A DNA stretch of 64,000 nt from Micrococcus terreus (GTDB lineage Bacteria > Actinomycetota > Actinomycetes > Actinomycetales > Micrococcaceae). Below the pieces are notes generated by a model. It did not search any database and had not been told where the DNA came from. It was given only the letters and a program-made list of their open reading frames with translations. The stretch spans positions 1 to 64,000 of the forward strand of contig NZ_FPCG01000011.1 of the NCBI RefSeq assembly GCF_900116905.1. Reading direction: 5' to 3'. A program made the position numbers and the translations under genes. This document shows, piece after piece, positions 50,337 through 57,893 of this stretch (position 1 is the stretch's first letter; each line of letters opens with the position of its first letter).

Positions 50337-51527
50337 GTGGCTCAGCCGACCCGCGCCGTGTGGATCGCCCTGCTGCTGGCCGCCGGTCCGGCCTCGGCGT
50401 TCGGCCTGGCCCGGTTCGCCTACGCCGTGCTGCTGCCGCCCATGCAGGCCGACCTGGACTGGTCCTACGCCACGGCGGCACTGCTGAACACCGTCAACGC
50501 CGCCGGATACCTGATCGGCGCACTGGTGGCGGCCCGGGTCGGACGTCGTTTGGGCGTGCGGCAGGCGTTCCTGCTCAGCATGGTGACCACCGCCGTGGCC
50601 CTGGGCGCCTCGGCTCTGAGCACCCTGCTGCCCGTCCTGCTGGGACTCAGACTGATCGCCGGTGCCACCGGCGCGGTGACCTTCATCCTCGGCGCCGCAC
50701 TGACCGCCTCTCTCGCCTCGGCCCACCCCGGACGCAGCTCAGCACTGCTGATGGGGGTCTACGTGGCCGGCGGCGGACTGGGCATCGTGGTGACCGGACT
50801 GCTGCTGCCGGCCACCCTGGCCTGGTACCCGGCCGAGCTGGGATGGAGGATCGGCTGGGCGGTGCTGGGCGTCGTCGGGATCCTGGCCTGGCTGATGGCC
50901 GCACCGGCGGCCCGCCGCGTCCCGGAACCGCCTCCGCGGCCCGCCGGCTCCCGGGCCCCCGTGCGCGGGATGATCCCACTGCTCTCCGGCTACACGCTGT
51001 TCGGGGCCGGCTACATCGCCTACATGACGTTCATCGTGGCGCTGCTGCGCGGGGATGGCGCCACGGACGTGCAGGTCTCGGTGTTCTGGATCGTGCTGGG
51101 GCTGGCGGCGATCGGCGGCGGCTTCGCGTGGTCCCCGGTGATCGGGCGGCTCAGCGGTGGCCGCGCGCCGGCACTGCTGATGGTGGTGGTGGCCCTGGGC
51201 GCCGGCCTCCCGCTGTTCGGCTCCCATCCGGTCCTGGCACTGGGTTCGGCGGTGCTGTTCGGGGCCACGTTCCTGGCGCTGGTCGGCTCGGTCACCCATG
51301 CGGCGCACCGGGTGCTGGATCCGCATCAGGTGACGGACGGGATCGGCATCCTCACGGTGGGCTTCGCCATCGGACAGTCGATCGGGCCGTTGCTCTCCGG
51401 CATCCTGGCCGACTCCGCGGACGGCGTCCGCGCGGGCCTGGCCCTGTCCGTGGCGGTGGTCCTGGTGGGCGCGGTGCTCTTCCTGGGCCAACGCCGCCAC
51501 GTGCCGACCACAGCAGCAGACACCTGA
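50337..51527 (+). CDS. MFS transporter, YbfB/YjiJ family
   Basis: 396 residues from GTG 50337 (AGGAGCAG upstream), twelve hydrophobic segments. N-terminal GPASAFGLARFAYAVLLPPMQADLDWSY is the YbfB/YjiJ signature; AGYLIGALVAARVGRRLGVRQAF is the MFS loop. Members are thought to export sugars or small aromatic compounds. A dyad overlaps its promoter, indicating control by a regulator not encoded next to it. Substrate unknown. Confidence 0.88.
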   Translation: MAQPTRAVWIALLLAAGPASAFGLARFAYAVLLPPMQADLDWSYATAALLNTVNAAGYLIGALVAARVGRRLGVRQAFLLSMVTTAVALGASALSTLLPVLLGLRLIAGATGAVTFILGAALTASLASAHPGRSSALLMGVYVAGGGLGIVVTGLLLPATLAWYPAELGWRIGWAVLGVVGILAWLMAAPAARRVPEPPPRPAGSRAPVRGMIPLLSGYTLFGAGYIAYMTFIVALLRGDGATDVQVSVFWIVLGLAAIGGGFAWSPVIGRLSGGRAPALLMVVVALGAGLPLFGSHPVLALGSAVLFGATFLALVGSVTHAAHRVLDPHQVTDGIGILTVGFAIGQSIGPLLSGILADSADGVRAGLALSVAVVLVGAVLFLGQRRHVPTTAADT

Positions 51528-51558
51528 CACGTCCGATGTGACCACACCGCTGGGCAGA

Positions 51559-51590
51559 CATATCGACGCCGATATGCGCCGACGTATACT
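51559..51590 (+). promoter_or_regulatory. Operator and leaderless promoter of the MntA-HepT pair
   Basis: Perfect dyad CATATCG-ACGC-CGATATG (51559-51576) covers the -35 region; TATACT (51585-51590) is a strong -10, six bases before ATG 51597. The HTH domain of the first gene product is the obvious ligand of this operator. Confidence 0.7.
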
Positions 51591-51596
51591 CCACCC

Positions 51597-52040
51597 ATGG
51601 ACATCAGGGCGCAACGAGTGGCTGCGGGCATGACCCAGTCCGAGCTCGCCTCAGCCGCCCACGTCCCGCAGCCGAACCTCTCCGCCTACGAGAACGGACG
51701 CCGCGCACCCAGTCCCGATGTTCTGGAACGCATCAGATCTGCACTCGCAGGCCGTCCAGGCAAACGGGTCCGGCTGCACCGGGATGCCATCCGCGCCATC
51801 GTGGCGCAGCACCACGCTACGGATCCCCGCCTGGTCGGGTCCGTCGCACGGGGGCAGGACCGTCCGGGATCAGACGTGGACATCCTGGTCGACTTCACGC
51901 CTGAGGCCACGCTCCTGGACGAAGTCGGACTACGGCTCGCGCTGGAAGATCTGCTCCAGACAGACGTCGACGTCCTGTCACTGGACTCACTGCGGGGATC
52001 TCTGCGAGACCGCGTCCTTCTGGAGGCCGTCGAGCTGTGA
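51597..52040 (+). CDS. mntA: XRE-MNT fusion: MntA-type nucleotidyltransferase antitoxin with DNA-binding domain
   Basis: 147 residues. Residues 1-50 form an XRE helix-turn-helix (GMTQSELASAAHVPQPNLSAYENGRR). Residues 58-147 form a minimal nucleotidyltransferase with the GS-x10-DxD motif (Gly81-Ser82 ... Asp93, Asp95). In studied MntA-HepT systems the MNT protein AMPylates a tyrosine of HepT and so disarms it; here the same protein would also bind the promoter dyad. Its stop overlaps the hepT start by 4 nt. Probably leaderless. Confidence 0.85.
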   Translation: MDIRAQRVAAGMTQSELASAAHVPQPNLSAYENGRRAPSPDVLERIRSALAGRPGKRVRLHRDAIRAIVAQHHATDPRLVGSVARGQDRPGSDVDILVDFTPEATLLDEVGLRLALEDLLQTDVDVLSLDSLRGSLRDRVLLEAVEL

Positions 52041-52399
52041 CCCACCAGTCCCGCCGCGCAGTGGATGCCGCCCGACGCACCGTCACGGTCTGCGACCAGC
52101 TCGCTGAGTTCGTCGCCGAGGGGCGGGACGCCTTCATGGCCGACGTCCGTACGCAGTGGGCCATCGAGATGGGCCTCATTCGGATCGGCGAATCGATCAA
52201 CCGCATTCCGTCGGAGATCCTTGGTGAGTTCGACGGCCAACCGTGGCGCCAGATCGTCGCCATGCGCAATTTCGCCGCCCACCAGTACGACGACCTGGAA
52301 CCCTCTCGCGTGTGGCGCACCCTGCAGCAGGACATCCCTCAACTGCGCACGTATCTGGTGACGATCATGATCCCGACGTTGGAGTCCGCCAACACCTGA
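52037..52399 (+). CDS. hepT: HEPN-domain toxin HepT
   Basis: 120 residues, all-helical HEPN fold. The active-site motif R-x4-H-x-Y is present as Arg77, His82 and Tyr84 (RNFAAHQY), identical in spacing to HepT RNases whose tyrosine is AMPylated by MntA. WAIEMGLIRIGESINRIP is the conserved helix two. ATG 52037 overlaps the mntA stop (GTGA). Expected activity: RNA cleavage (probably tRNA) when released. Confidence 0.86.
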   Translation: MTHQSRRAVDAARRTVTVCDQLAEFVAEGRDAFMADVRTQWAIEMGLIRIGESINRIPSEILGEFDGQPWRQIVAMRNFAAHQYDDLEPSRVWRTLQQDIPQLRTYLVTIMIPTLESANT

Positions 52400-52413
52400 C
52401 GCGCCCCCGGTGC

Positions 52414-52419
52414 TAGCTT
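52414..52419 (+). promoter_or_regulatory. -10 hexamer of the deaminase gene, leaderless spacing
   Basis: TAGCTT, six bases before ATG 52426, placed right after the hepT stop; the deaminase has its own promoter. Confidence 0.55.
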
Positions 52420-52425
52420 CAGACC

Positions 52426-52905
52426 ATGGCCCTGACCGCTGACGACCACCGTTTCCTCACCCGCGCTGTGGACCTGGCCGAAGAGGCCCTCCACGCCGGC
52501 GACGAGCCCTTCGGCACCATCCTGGTCGATCCGGAGGGCACCATCGTGTTCGAGGACCGCAACCGGGTCAGCAGTGGCGACCAGACCCAGCACCCCGAGT
52601 TCGCCGTCGCCCGGTGGGCCGGCCAGCACCTGCCCCAGGAGGCTCGTGCCGCCCACACCGTCTACACCTCCGGCGAGCACTGCCCCATGTGCGCGGCCGC
52701 GCACGGCTGGGTGGGCTTGGGCCGGATCGTCTACGCCACCTCAGCTGCGCAGTTCAGCCAGTGGATGACAGAGCAGGGGCACGACGCCGGCCCCGTCGCC
52801 TCCCTGCCCATCGGCACGGTGGTGCCGGGAGCCACGGTGCACGGCCCCGACCCGGACCTCATCGACCGCGTGAGGGCGCTGCATGTCCAGCGAGCCCAGG
52901 GGTAG
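52426..52905 (+). CDS. Cytidine/guanine-type nucleoside deaminase
   Basis: 159 residues. CDA-fold zinc hydrolase with HPEFAVA (zinc His plus catalytic Glu, with Pro for the usual Ala) and EHCPMCAAA (two zinc Cys). EPFGTILVD in the first strand is typical of the nucleoside deaminase/TadA-like group. The C-terminus lacks the extra helices of tRNA deaminases, favouring a free-base or nucleoside substrate (guanine, cytosine or similar). Ends with TAG. Confidence 0.85.
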   Translation: MALTADDHRFLTRAVDLAEEALHAGDEPFGTILVDPEGTIVFEDRNRVSSGDQTQHPEFAVARWAGQHLPQEARAAHTVYTSGEHCPMCAAAHGWVGLGRIVYATSAAQFSQWMTEQGHDAGPVASLPIGTVVPGATVHGPDPDLIDRVRALHVQRAQG

Positions 52906-53009
52906 GCTCCGTCCTGCCAGCCACCAGCCGGGGTGACTCCTCCTCGAGCCGAGATGACCGGCCGTCGTCGGGAGGCTGCGGACAGCGTGAGTCTCAGTGT
53001 TCCCTCACC

Positions 53010-53252
53010 TCAGGGGAGAAGTTCCCAGAACTGCCTTCGTGCGGGCATTGCGTGGATGACCATCTCATCACCGCTCTGGAAGACGAGGACCACGGTCTCG
53101 AGCAACCGGGCCTGAGTATCGAAGCCCAGGCGTAGTTCCCGATGAGGCTATTCGTGCTCTTCCAAGGGCTCGATCCACAGGGAAAGATCGGCCGCTTGGA
53201 TCGCATCTTCCGGGAGTACCCCGTGCTTCAGCGCGCTTCGATGAACCTTCAT
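53010..53252 (-). pseudogene. RHH-linked toxin gene with in-frame amber codon
   Basis: From ATG 53252 the frame reads 34 codons (KVHRSALKHGVLPEDAIQAA ... WIEPLEEHE), hits TAG at 53148-53150, and continues in the same frame for 45 codons (PHRELRLGFDTQARLLETVVL ... VIHAMPARRQFWELLP) to TGA 53010. The joined product of about 80 residues reads as one compact BrnT-like toxin. The start overlaps the antitoxin stop (ATGA). Only the single amber codon disrupts it. Suppression, pseudogene or sequencing error are all possible. Confidence 0.78.
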
Positions 53253-53497
53253 GCGGCCATGGAGGCGATCGCCCGTCGGATCGCCTCAGACCGGGAGATA
53301 TGCTCTCCAGCGGCCACGGCGTCCAGCGCCGCGATCTCCTCAGTCGTCAACCGGACCGCGATCACCTGCATGGGCGCAGAACCGCGACCGGGGCGGCCGC
53401 GGCCCCGGCGCTTGAGCATCTCGACGTCATATCCCGCCTCAGCCTCGTCTGCCCACTTCTGGATCTGCTCTTCAGTCACGTCCTGCTCACTCAGCAT
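53249..53497 (-). CDS. Ribbon-helix-helix (CopG-type) antitoxin
   Basis: 82 residues. C-terminal RHH domain (about 42-82): MQVIAVRLTTEEIAALDAVAAGEHISRSEAIRRAIASM. The N-terminal part (EEQIQKWADEAEAGYDVEMLKRRGRGRPGRG) is the usual toxin-binding arm. TACGCT lies six bases before ATG 53497, so it is leaderless. An AT-rich stretch upstream (about 53510-53525) is a likely operator. The gene is intact although its partner toxin is not. Confidence 0.85.
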   Translation of the reverse strand: MLSEQDVTEEQIQKWADEAEAGYDVEMLKRRGRGRPGRGSAPMQVIAVRLTTEEIAALDAVAAGEHISRSEAIRRAIASMAA

Positions 53498-53503
53498 GAA
53501 GAA

Positions 53504-53509
53504 AGCGTA
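53504..53509 (-). promoter_or_regulatory. -10 hexamer of the RHH antitoxin, leaderless spacing
   Basis: Minus-strand TACGCT, six bases before ATG 53497; the same hexamer is used at 22408 and 43530. Confidence 0.6.
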
Positions 53510-53610
53510 TGACGAAAATATAGCGCGAGGCTAGAGGGAGTCGTCGACCGACTCGGCGTGCGATCTGGATGGTGCGCCTGGTGACCGGCCGTCGTCAGGA
53601 CAGCGAGAGG

Positions 53611-54987
53611 TCAGAACCCGCCGGAGTCCGGGGCCATGTTGGAGAAGCGCGAGTAATGGCCCTGGAAGCCGACCACGATGGTCTTGGTGGGGCCGTTACG
53701 GTGCTTGGCCACGATCAGATCGGCCTCGCCGGCGCGCGGTGACTCCTTGTCGTAGATGTCCTCACGGTGCAGCAGGATCACCATGTCCGCGTCCTGCTCG
53801 ATCGAGCCGGACTCACGGAGGTCGGAGACCTGGGGCTTCTTGTCGGTGCGCTGCTCGGAGCCACGGTTCAGCTGGGAGAGCGCGATCACCGGGACCTCCA
53901 GCTCCTTGGCCAGCAGCTTCAGGGCACGGGAGAACTCGGCGACCTCCTGCTGGCGGGACTCCACGCGCTTGCCCGAGCTCATCAGCTGCAGGTAGTCCAG
54001 CACCACCAGCTTCAGGTCGTGCTTCTGCTTCAGGCGGCGACACTTGGCGCGGATCTCCATCATGGACATGTTCGGGGAGTCGTCGATGAAGAACGGGGCC
54101 TCGTTCAGCCGGCCCACGGTGGCGGCGATCTTGGACCACTGCTCGTCGCGGATGGTGCCCTTGCGCAGATCCTGCAGGGCGATGGTCGCCTCGGCGGAGA
54201 GCAGGCGCATGGCGATCTCGTTCTTGCCCATCTCGAGGGAGAAGAACACGGTGGTCATGTTGTGCTTGATGGCGGCCGAGCGCGCGAAGTCCAGCGCGAG
54301 GGTGGACTTGCCGACCGCAGGACGGGCGGCGACGACGATCATCTGCCCGCCGTGCAGACCCTGGGTGAGCTCGTCGAACTCGTAGAACCCGGTGGGGACG
54401 CCGGACATGCCCTCGCCCTGGGAACCGGCGGCCTCGATCTCGTCCACCGTGTGCTCGAGGATGCCGGACAGGGCCACGTAGTCCTCGGACTGGCGGTTCT
54501 CGGCGACCTTGTAGATCTCGGCCTGGGCCTCGTTGACGATCTCCTCGACCTCGCCGTCCTGCTGCTGACCGAGCTGGACGATCTTGGTGCCGGCGGAGAC
54601 CAGTCGGCGCAGGACGGCCTTCTCATGCACGATCTCGGCGTAGAACCCGGCGTTGGCGGCCGTGGGCACGGACTGGATCAGCTCGTGCAGCACTGCCGGA
54701 CCGCCCACCCGGGAGAGCTCCTGGCGCTTGTTGAGCAGGTCGGCCACGGTGACGGCGTCGGCCGGCTCGCCGCGTCCGTAGAGGTCGATGATCGCCTCGT
54801 AGATCATCTCGTGCGCGGGCTTGTAGAAGTCATGGCCGCGCAGGACCTCGACCACATCGGCGATCGCGTCCTTGGAGAGCATCATGCCGCCCAGGACGGA
54901 CTGTTCGGCGTTCAGGTCCTGCGGGGGCAGGAAACCACCGCGAGAGTCACCGGTGCCGTCGGCGGAATCAAATCGATCGGATGCCAC
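53611..54987 (-). CDS. dnaB: Replicative DNA helicase DnaB
   Basis: 458 residues from GTG 54987. N-terminal helical domain (QDLNAEQSVLGGMMLSKDAIADV), linker, then the RecA-like motor with Walker A AARPAVGKSTLAL, VFFSLEMGKNEIAMRL, Walker B KLVVLDYLQLM, and ALSQLNRGSEQRTDKKPQVSDLRESGSIEQDAD. No intein is present. It unwinds DNA at the replication fork. The 680 bp upstream is unusually rich in DnaA-box-like words. A GGGAAAGGG stretch serves as ribosome-binding site. Confidence 0.97.
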   Translation of the reverse strand: MASDRFDSADGTGDSRGGFLPPQDLNAEQSVLGGMMLSKDAIADVVEVLRGHDFYKPAHEMIYEAIIDLYGRGEPADAVTVADLLNKRQELSRVGGPAVLHELIQSVPTAANAGFYAEIVHEKAVLRRLVSAGTKIVQLGQQQDGEVEEIVNEAQAEIYKVAENRQSEDYVALSGILEHTVDEIEAAGSQGEGMSGVPTGFYEFDELTQGLHGGQMIVVAARPAVGKSTLALDFARSAAIKHNMTTVFFSLEMGKNEIAMRLLSAEATIALQDLRKGTIRDEQWSKIAATVGRLNEAPFFIDDSPNMSMMEIRAKCRRLKQKHDLKLVVLDYLQLMSSGKRVESRQQEVAEFSRALKLLAKELEVPVIALSQLNRGSEQRTDKKPQVSDLRESGSIEQDADMVILLHREDIYDKESPRAGEADLIVAKHRNGPTKTIVVGFQGHYSRFSNMAPDSGGF

Positions 54988-55668
54988 GTTCGGTTGATTC
55001 CCTTTCCCTGCGCCGGACGGCCCGGCGACTCTTCTGCGGTGATGACCCCTCTAAGAGCCCGCCGCACCAGGGGTGCTCCGCGTCGATCCTCAAGGGACCG
55101 CACCGAGCCCTGATGCGGCGGGCTCCACAGACGGTGCGACCTGGATGCGCGCCTGCTGAGAACGGTCCGAGGACCGTCTTCTGCAGGCCAATACCCTGGT
55201 CCGCCCGAAGGGGATACCACGGGACACTACTCTGCGGTCGGACCCCCACTCAACCGCGTGTCACCCCCAACCTGTGGACAACGTGTGGATTGCGCGGCGT
55301 GTTGTGTGCACTGCGTGGGGACAACTGTGGGGATGACGACTCCTCAGAGCGCACTACCCCTGGTTGACTAGGCAGTATCTGACTTTCCACCTGTGGACAG
55401 AAAGATTTTTCCTTGGGGATTTCGCGGGGAGTTACTAACACCACACCCGTGGACAGCGCAACTCCGCACCCACTCTCTTCAAAGTTATCCACAGGTACTC
55501 CACGGGTTATGTGTGAGGCGTTGTCCATCCCCACACCGCTCATCCAGCCCCGTCCACCTGCACCACCGGCGCAGTTCGGCCCCGCCGGTCACCCCTGAAC
55601 CCGAGACCCCCTCACGAGACTTCAGAATCTCTGCTGGACAACCCCCGCCGGACAGCGAGAATGAATCC
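54988..55668. other. 681-bp gap upstream of dnaB: hairpins and DnaA-box-like words, no gene
   Basis: The dnaB-proximal half holds two inverted repeats: 12-base arms GAGCCCGCCGCA (55055-55066) and its complement (55114-55125), and ACGGTCC-GA-GGACCGT (55162-55177), likely leader structures. The distal half is AT-richer and holds the DnaA-box cluster. No protein-like frame was found. Confidence 0.6.
55273..55529. other. Cluster of DnaA-box-like sequences
   Basis: One perfect TTATCCACA (55485-55493) and one perfect inverse TGTGGACAA (55273-55281), the two common DnaA-box forms. Near matches: TGTGGATTG (55284-55292), TGGGGACAA (55316-55324), TGTGGACAG (55392-55400), CGTGGACAG (55448-55456), TTGTCCATC (55521-55529). 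AT-rich patches lie between. dnaA and dnaN are not in this window, so this is not the standard actinobacterial origin context; it could regulate dnaB or titrate DnaA. Confidence 0.6.
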
Positions 55669-56106
55669 ATGTCTGCGTCTGCGAGCTCCGCCAACAAGAC
55701 CCAGCCCACTGCAGTCCCGGTGGAGGAGTTCGTCGCCGGCGTGGAGCACCCCGTGCGTCGATCCGACGCCGAGACGCTGCTGGAGATGTTCACGCGGGTC
55801 ACGGGTGAGGAACCGGTGATGTGGGGACCCAGCATCATCGGATTCGGGCAGTACCACTACGTCTACGACTCGGGCCGGCAGGGCGACGCACCCGCCGTCG
55901 GGTTCTCCCCTCGCAAGGCCAACCTGACCCTCTACGTCCTCTCAGACCACCCCGACCAGGCCGACCTGCTGGCCCGCCTGGGCAAGCACCGCACCAGCGT
56001 GGCCTGCCTCTACATCAACAAGCTGTCCGACGTGGACCTGGACGTGCTCGAACAGCTCGTCCAGACCGCCTATCGGTACACCAAGGACCACCTGGACCAG
56101 GGCTGA
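55669..56106 (+). CDS. DUF1801 (YdhG-like) protein
   Basis: 145 residues from ATG 55669. Conserved block VEEFVAGVEHPVRRSDAETLLEMFTRVTGEEPVMWGPSIIGFGQYHYVYDSGRQG...GFSPRKANLTLYVL fits DUF1801, a small alpha/beta fold. GAGAAT lies six bases upstream, giving leaderless geometry. Convergent with rimK, three bases between stops. Function unknown. Confidence 0.82.
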   Translation: MSASASSANKTQPTAVPVEEFVAGVEHPVRRSDAETLLEMFTRVTGEEPVMWGPSIIGFGQYHYVYDSGRQGDAPAVGFSPRKANLTLYVLSDHPDQADLLARLGKHRTSVACLYINKLSDVDLDVLEQLVQTAYRYTKDHLDQG

Positions 56107-56109
56107 GTC

Positions 56110-57354
56110 CTACTTCTCCTCCGGATTCTCTCCCGACGACGGCGCGGCACCTGAGTCCTCGGCCGGCAGTTCCACAATGGGCGTCTTGGGCAGCTTCCGC
56201 ACGCGCTTGGGACGGCGGGAGCGTGCCGGGATCAGCGAGCGCATGTTCTCCAGGCGGCCGAAGCACAGCAGCCGGTCGCCGTCCTCGAGCACCTTGGACG
56301 CGGACGGGTTGGGCACCACCTTGGTGCCACGGTGCAGGGTGAGCACCTGGACGTCCTTCTCCGGCAGCCCGGAGTCCTTCAGGGCCTTGCCCACCATCTC
56401 GGAGCCGGACATCACGGCGATCTCCGCCACCCCGTATCCGGTGGAGACGGCCAGGCGCTGGCGCACGTCGATGTCCGGGAATCCGGCCTGGTCGGCGATG
56501 AAGTCCACGATCGCCCCGGCCACGTCCAGCTTGGTGGCCGCCTCGATGCCCTCCAGTCCCGGAGAGGAGTTGACCTCCATCACCAGGGGGCCATCGGCGC
56601 CTTCCAGCATGTCCACACCGGCCACGCGCAGACCCATGATGTGGGCCGCCCGCACAGCCACATCGGCGTACTCCGGGTCCAGGTCCACCTTCTCCACGGT
56701 CCCGCCACGGTGGACGTTGGAGCGGAACTCGTCACCCTGGGCGGTGCGGCGCATGGCGGCCACCACCCGGTCGCCCACCACCAGGGCACGCACGTCCTTG
56801 CCCTTGGACTCCTTGACGAACTTCTGGATCAGCACCTGCTGATTGGTGCCGTGCAGGGTCTCGATGATCGCCTCGGCCACCTTCTTCGTGGGAGCCAGGA
56901 TCACCCCGATCCCCTGGGTGCCCTCCAGCAGCTTGATGACCACGGGCGCACCGCCCACCATGTCGATCGCACTGGAGACCTCCGCCCGGTTGCGCACGAA
57001 CACGGTGGCCGGCATCCCGATGCTGTGCCGGGAGAGGATCTGGGTGGCGCGCAGCTTGTCCCGGGAGTTCATGATCCCGTTGGCGGTGTTGGGCGTGTAG
57101 ACGTCCATCTGCTCGAACTGGCGCACCACGGCAGTCCCGAAGTAGGTGACGGAGGCACCGATGCGCGGCAGCACGGCGTCGTAGGTGGACAGCGGTTTTC
57201 CGCGGAAGCGCAGGTCCGGCTCCTCGGTGGACAGGTCGATCCCGAACCGCAGGGTGTCCAGCACCTTGACCTGGTGACCGCGGTCCAGGGCGGCAGTGCG
57301 CAGTCGCTGCGTGGAGTAGGCCCGTGGCGAACGGGAGAGGATGGCCAGCTTCAT
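56110..57354 (-). CDS. rimK: RimK-type alpha-L-glutamate ligase with C-terminal TrkA-C domain
   Basis: 414 residues from ATG 57354 (GGAAGAGACC upstream). ATP-grasp core (about 1-300): LAILSRSPRAYSTQRL, VVIKLLEGTQGIGVILA, DVRALVVGDRVVAAMRR, LVMEVNSSPGLEGIE (Mg site). The extra C-terminal domain (about 305-390: GYGVAEIAVMSGSEMVGKALKD ... EDGDRLLCFGRLENM) matches TrkA-C/RCK-C regulatory domains, then a basic tail. RimK adds glutamates to the C-terminus of ribosomal protein S6, whose gene lies 3 kb away here. The TrkA-C fusion suggests small-ligand control. Confidence 0.9.
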   Translation of the reverse strand: MKLAILSRSPRAYSTQRLRTAALDRGHQVKVLDTLRFGIDLSTEEPDLRFRGKPLSTYDAVLPRIGASVTYFGTAVVRQFEQMDVYTPNTANGIMNSRDKLRATQILSRHSIGMPATVFVRNRAEVSSAIDMVGGAPVVIKLLEGTQGIGVILAPTKKVAEAIIETLHGTNQQVLIQKFVKESKGKDVRALVVGDRVVAAMRRTAQGDEFRSNVHRGGTVEKVDLDPEYADVAVRAAHIMGLRVAGVDMLEGADGPLVMEVNSSPGLEGIEAATKLDVAGAIVDFIADQAGFPDIDVRQRLAVSTGYGVAEIAVMSGSEMVGKALKDSGLPEKDVQVLTLHRGTKVVPNPSASKVLEDGDRLLCFGRLENMRSLIPARSRRPKRVRKLPKTPIVELPAEDSGAAPSSGENPEEK

Positions 57355-57371
57355 GGTCTCTTCCTGACAAG

Positions 57372-57890
57372 ATGGGGGACGTGCCAGAGCAATATCACCA
57401 CACTCCCGGGTCATCCCACACCCACCCGGCCTCCACCCACGTGGGGTGGAGGGAGTGGGTCGCCCTGCCCACGGCTCCGGTGCCCTGGATCAAGGCCAAG
57501 GTGGACACCGGCGCCAAGACCTCCTCCCTGCACGCCTTCGATCTGCGCACCGTCGACCGCGACGGCCACGACTGGGTGCGGTTCACCATCCACCCCTGGC
57601 AGGCCACCCCGGAGGACGAGGTCACCCTCGAGCTGCCCGTGCATGACCGCCGCTCCATCCGCTCCTCCTCCGGTCATGAGGAGGACCGCATCGTCGTGCA
57701 GATGCCGATCTCCCTGGTCGGGCGGGAAATCCTGGCCGAGATCACCCTGACCGACCGGGACGAGATGGGCTTCCGCATGCTCATCGGACGCGAGGCCCTG
57801 GCCCAGGGGTTCCTCGTGGACCCTGCCGCCTCCTACCTCGGTGGCCGCCCGCCGCGGGAGGTCCGCCGCCGCAACTGGGGCAGAGGCTGA
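57372..57890 (+). CDS. RimB-like retropepsin-type peptidase (PF05618 family)
   Basis: 172 residues from ATG 57372; GTG 57381 is an alternative. Core WIKAKVDTGAKTSSLHAFDLRTVDRDG contains the retropepsin-like DTGA motif; FRMLIGREALAQGFLVDPAASYLGG is the conserved C-terminal block. Once annotated as ATP-dependent zinc proteases, these proteins resemble single-lobe aspartic peptidases, and RimB can trim the polyglutamate added by RimK. It is divergent from rimK with a 17-bp gap and forms an operon with the next gene. Confidence 0.85.
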   Translation: MGDVPEQYHHTPGSSHTHPASTHVGWREWVALPTAPVPWIKAKVDTGAKTSSLHAFDLRTVDRDGHDWVRFTIHPWQATPEDEVTLELPVHDRRSIRSSSGHEEDRIVVQMPISLVGREILAEITLTDRDEMGFRMLIGREALAQGFLVDPAASYLGGRPPREVRRRNWGRG

Positions 57891-57893
57891 GGG

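Noticed and set aside
10509-53150. General reassignment of TAG in this genome
   Set aside because: TAG ends several normal genes here (CDF exporter, cadD, deaminase) at the expected lengths, so the two internal TAGs are not evidence for a changed code.
55273-55529. Calling this the chromosomal origin oriC
   Set aside because: Only two perfect DnaA boxes, and neither dnaA nor dnaN is adjacent; recorded as a DnaA-box cluster instead.
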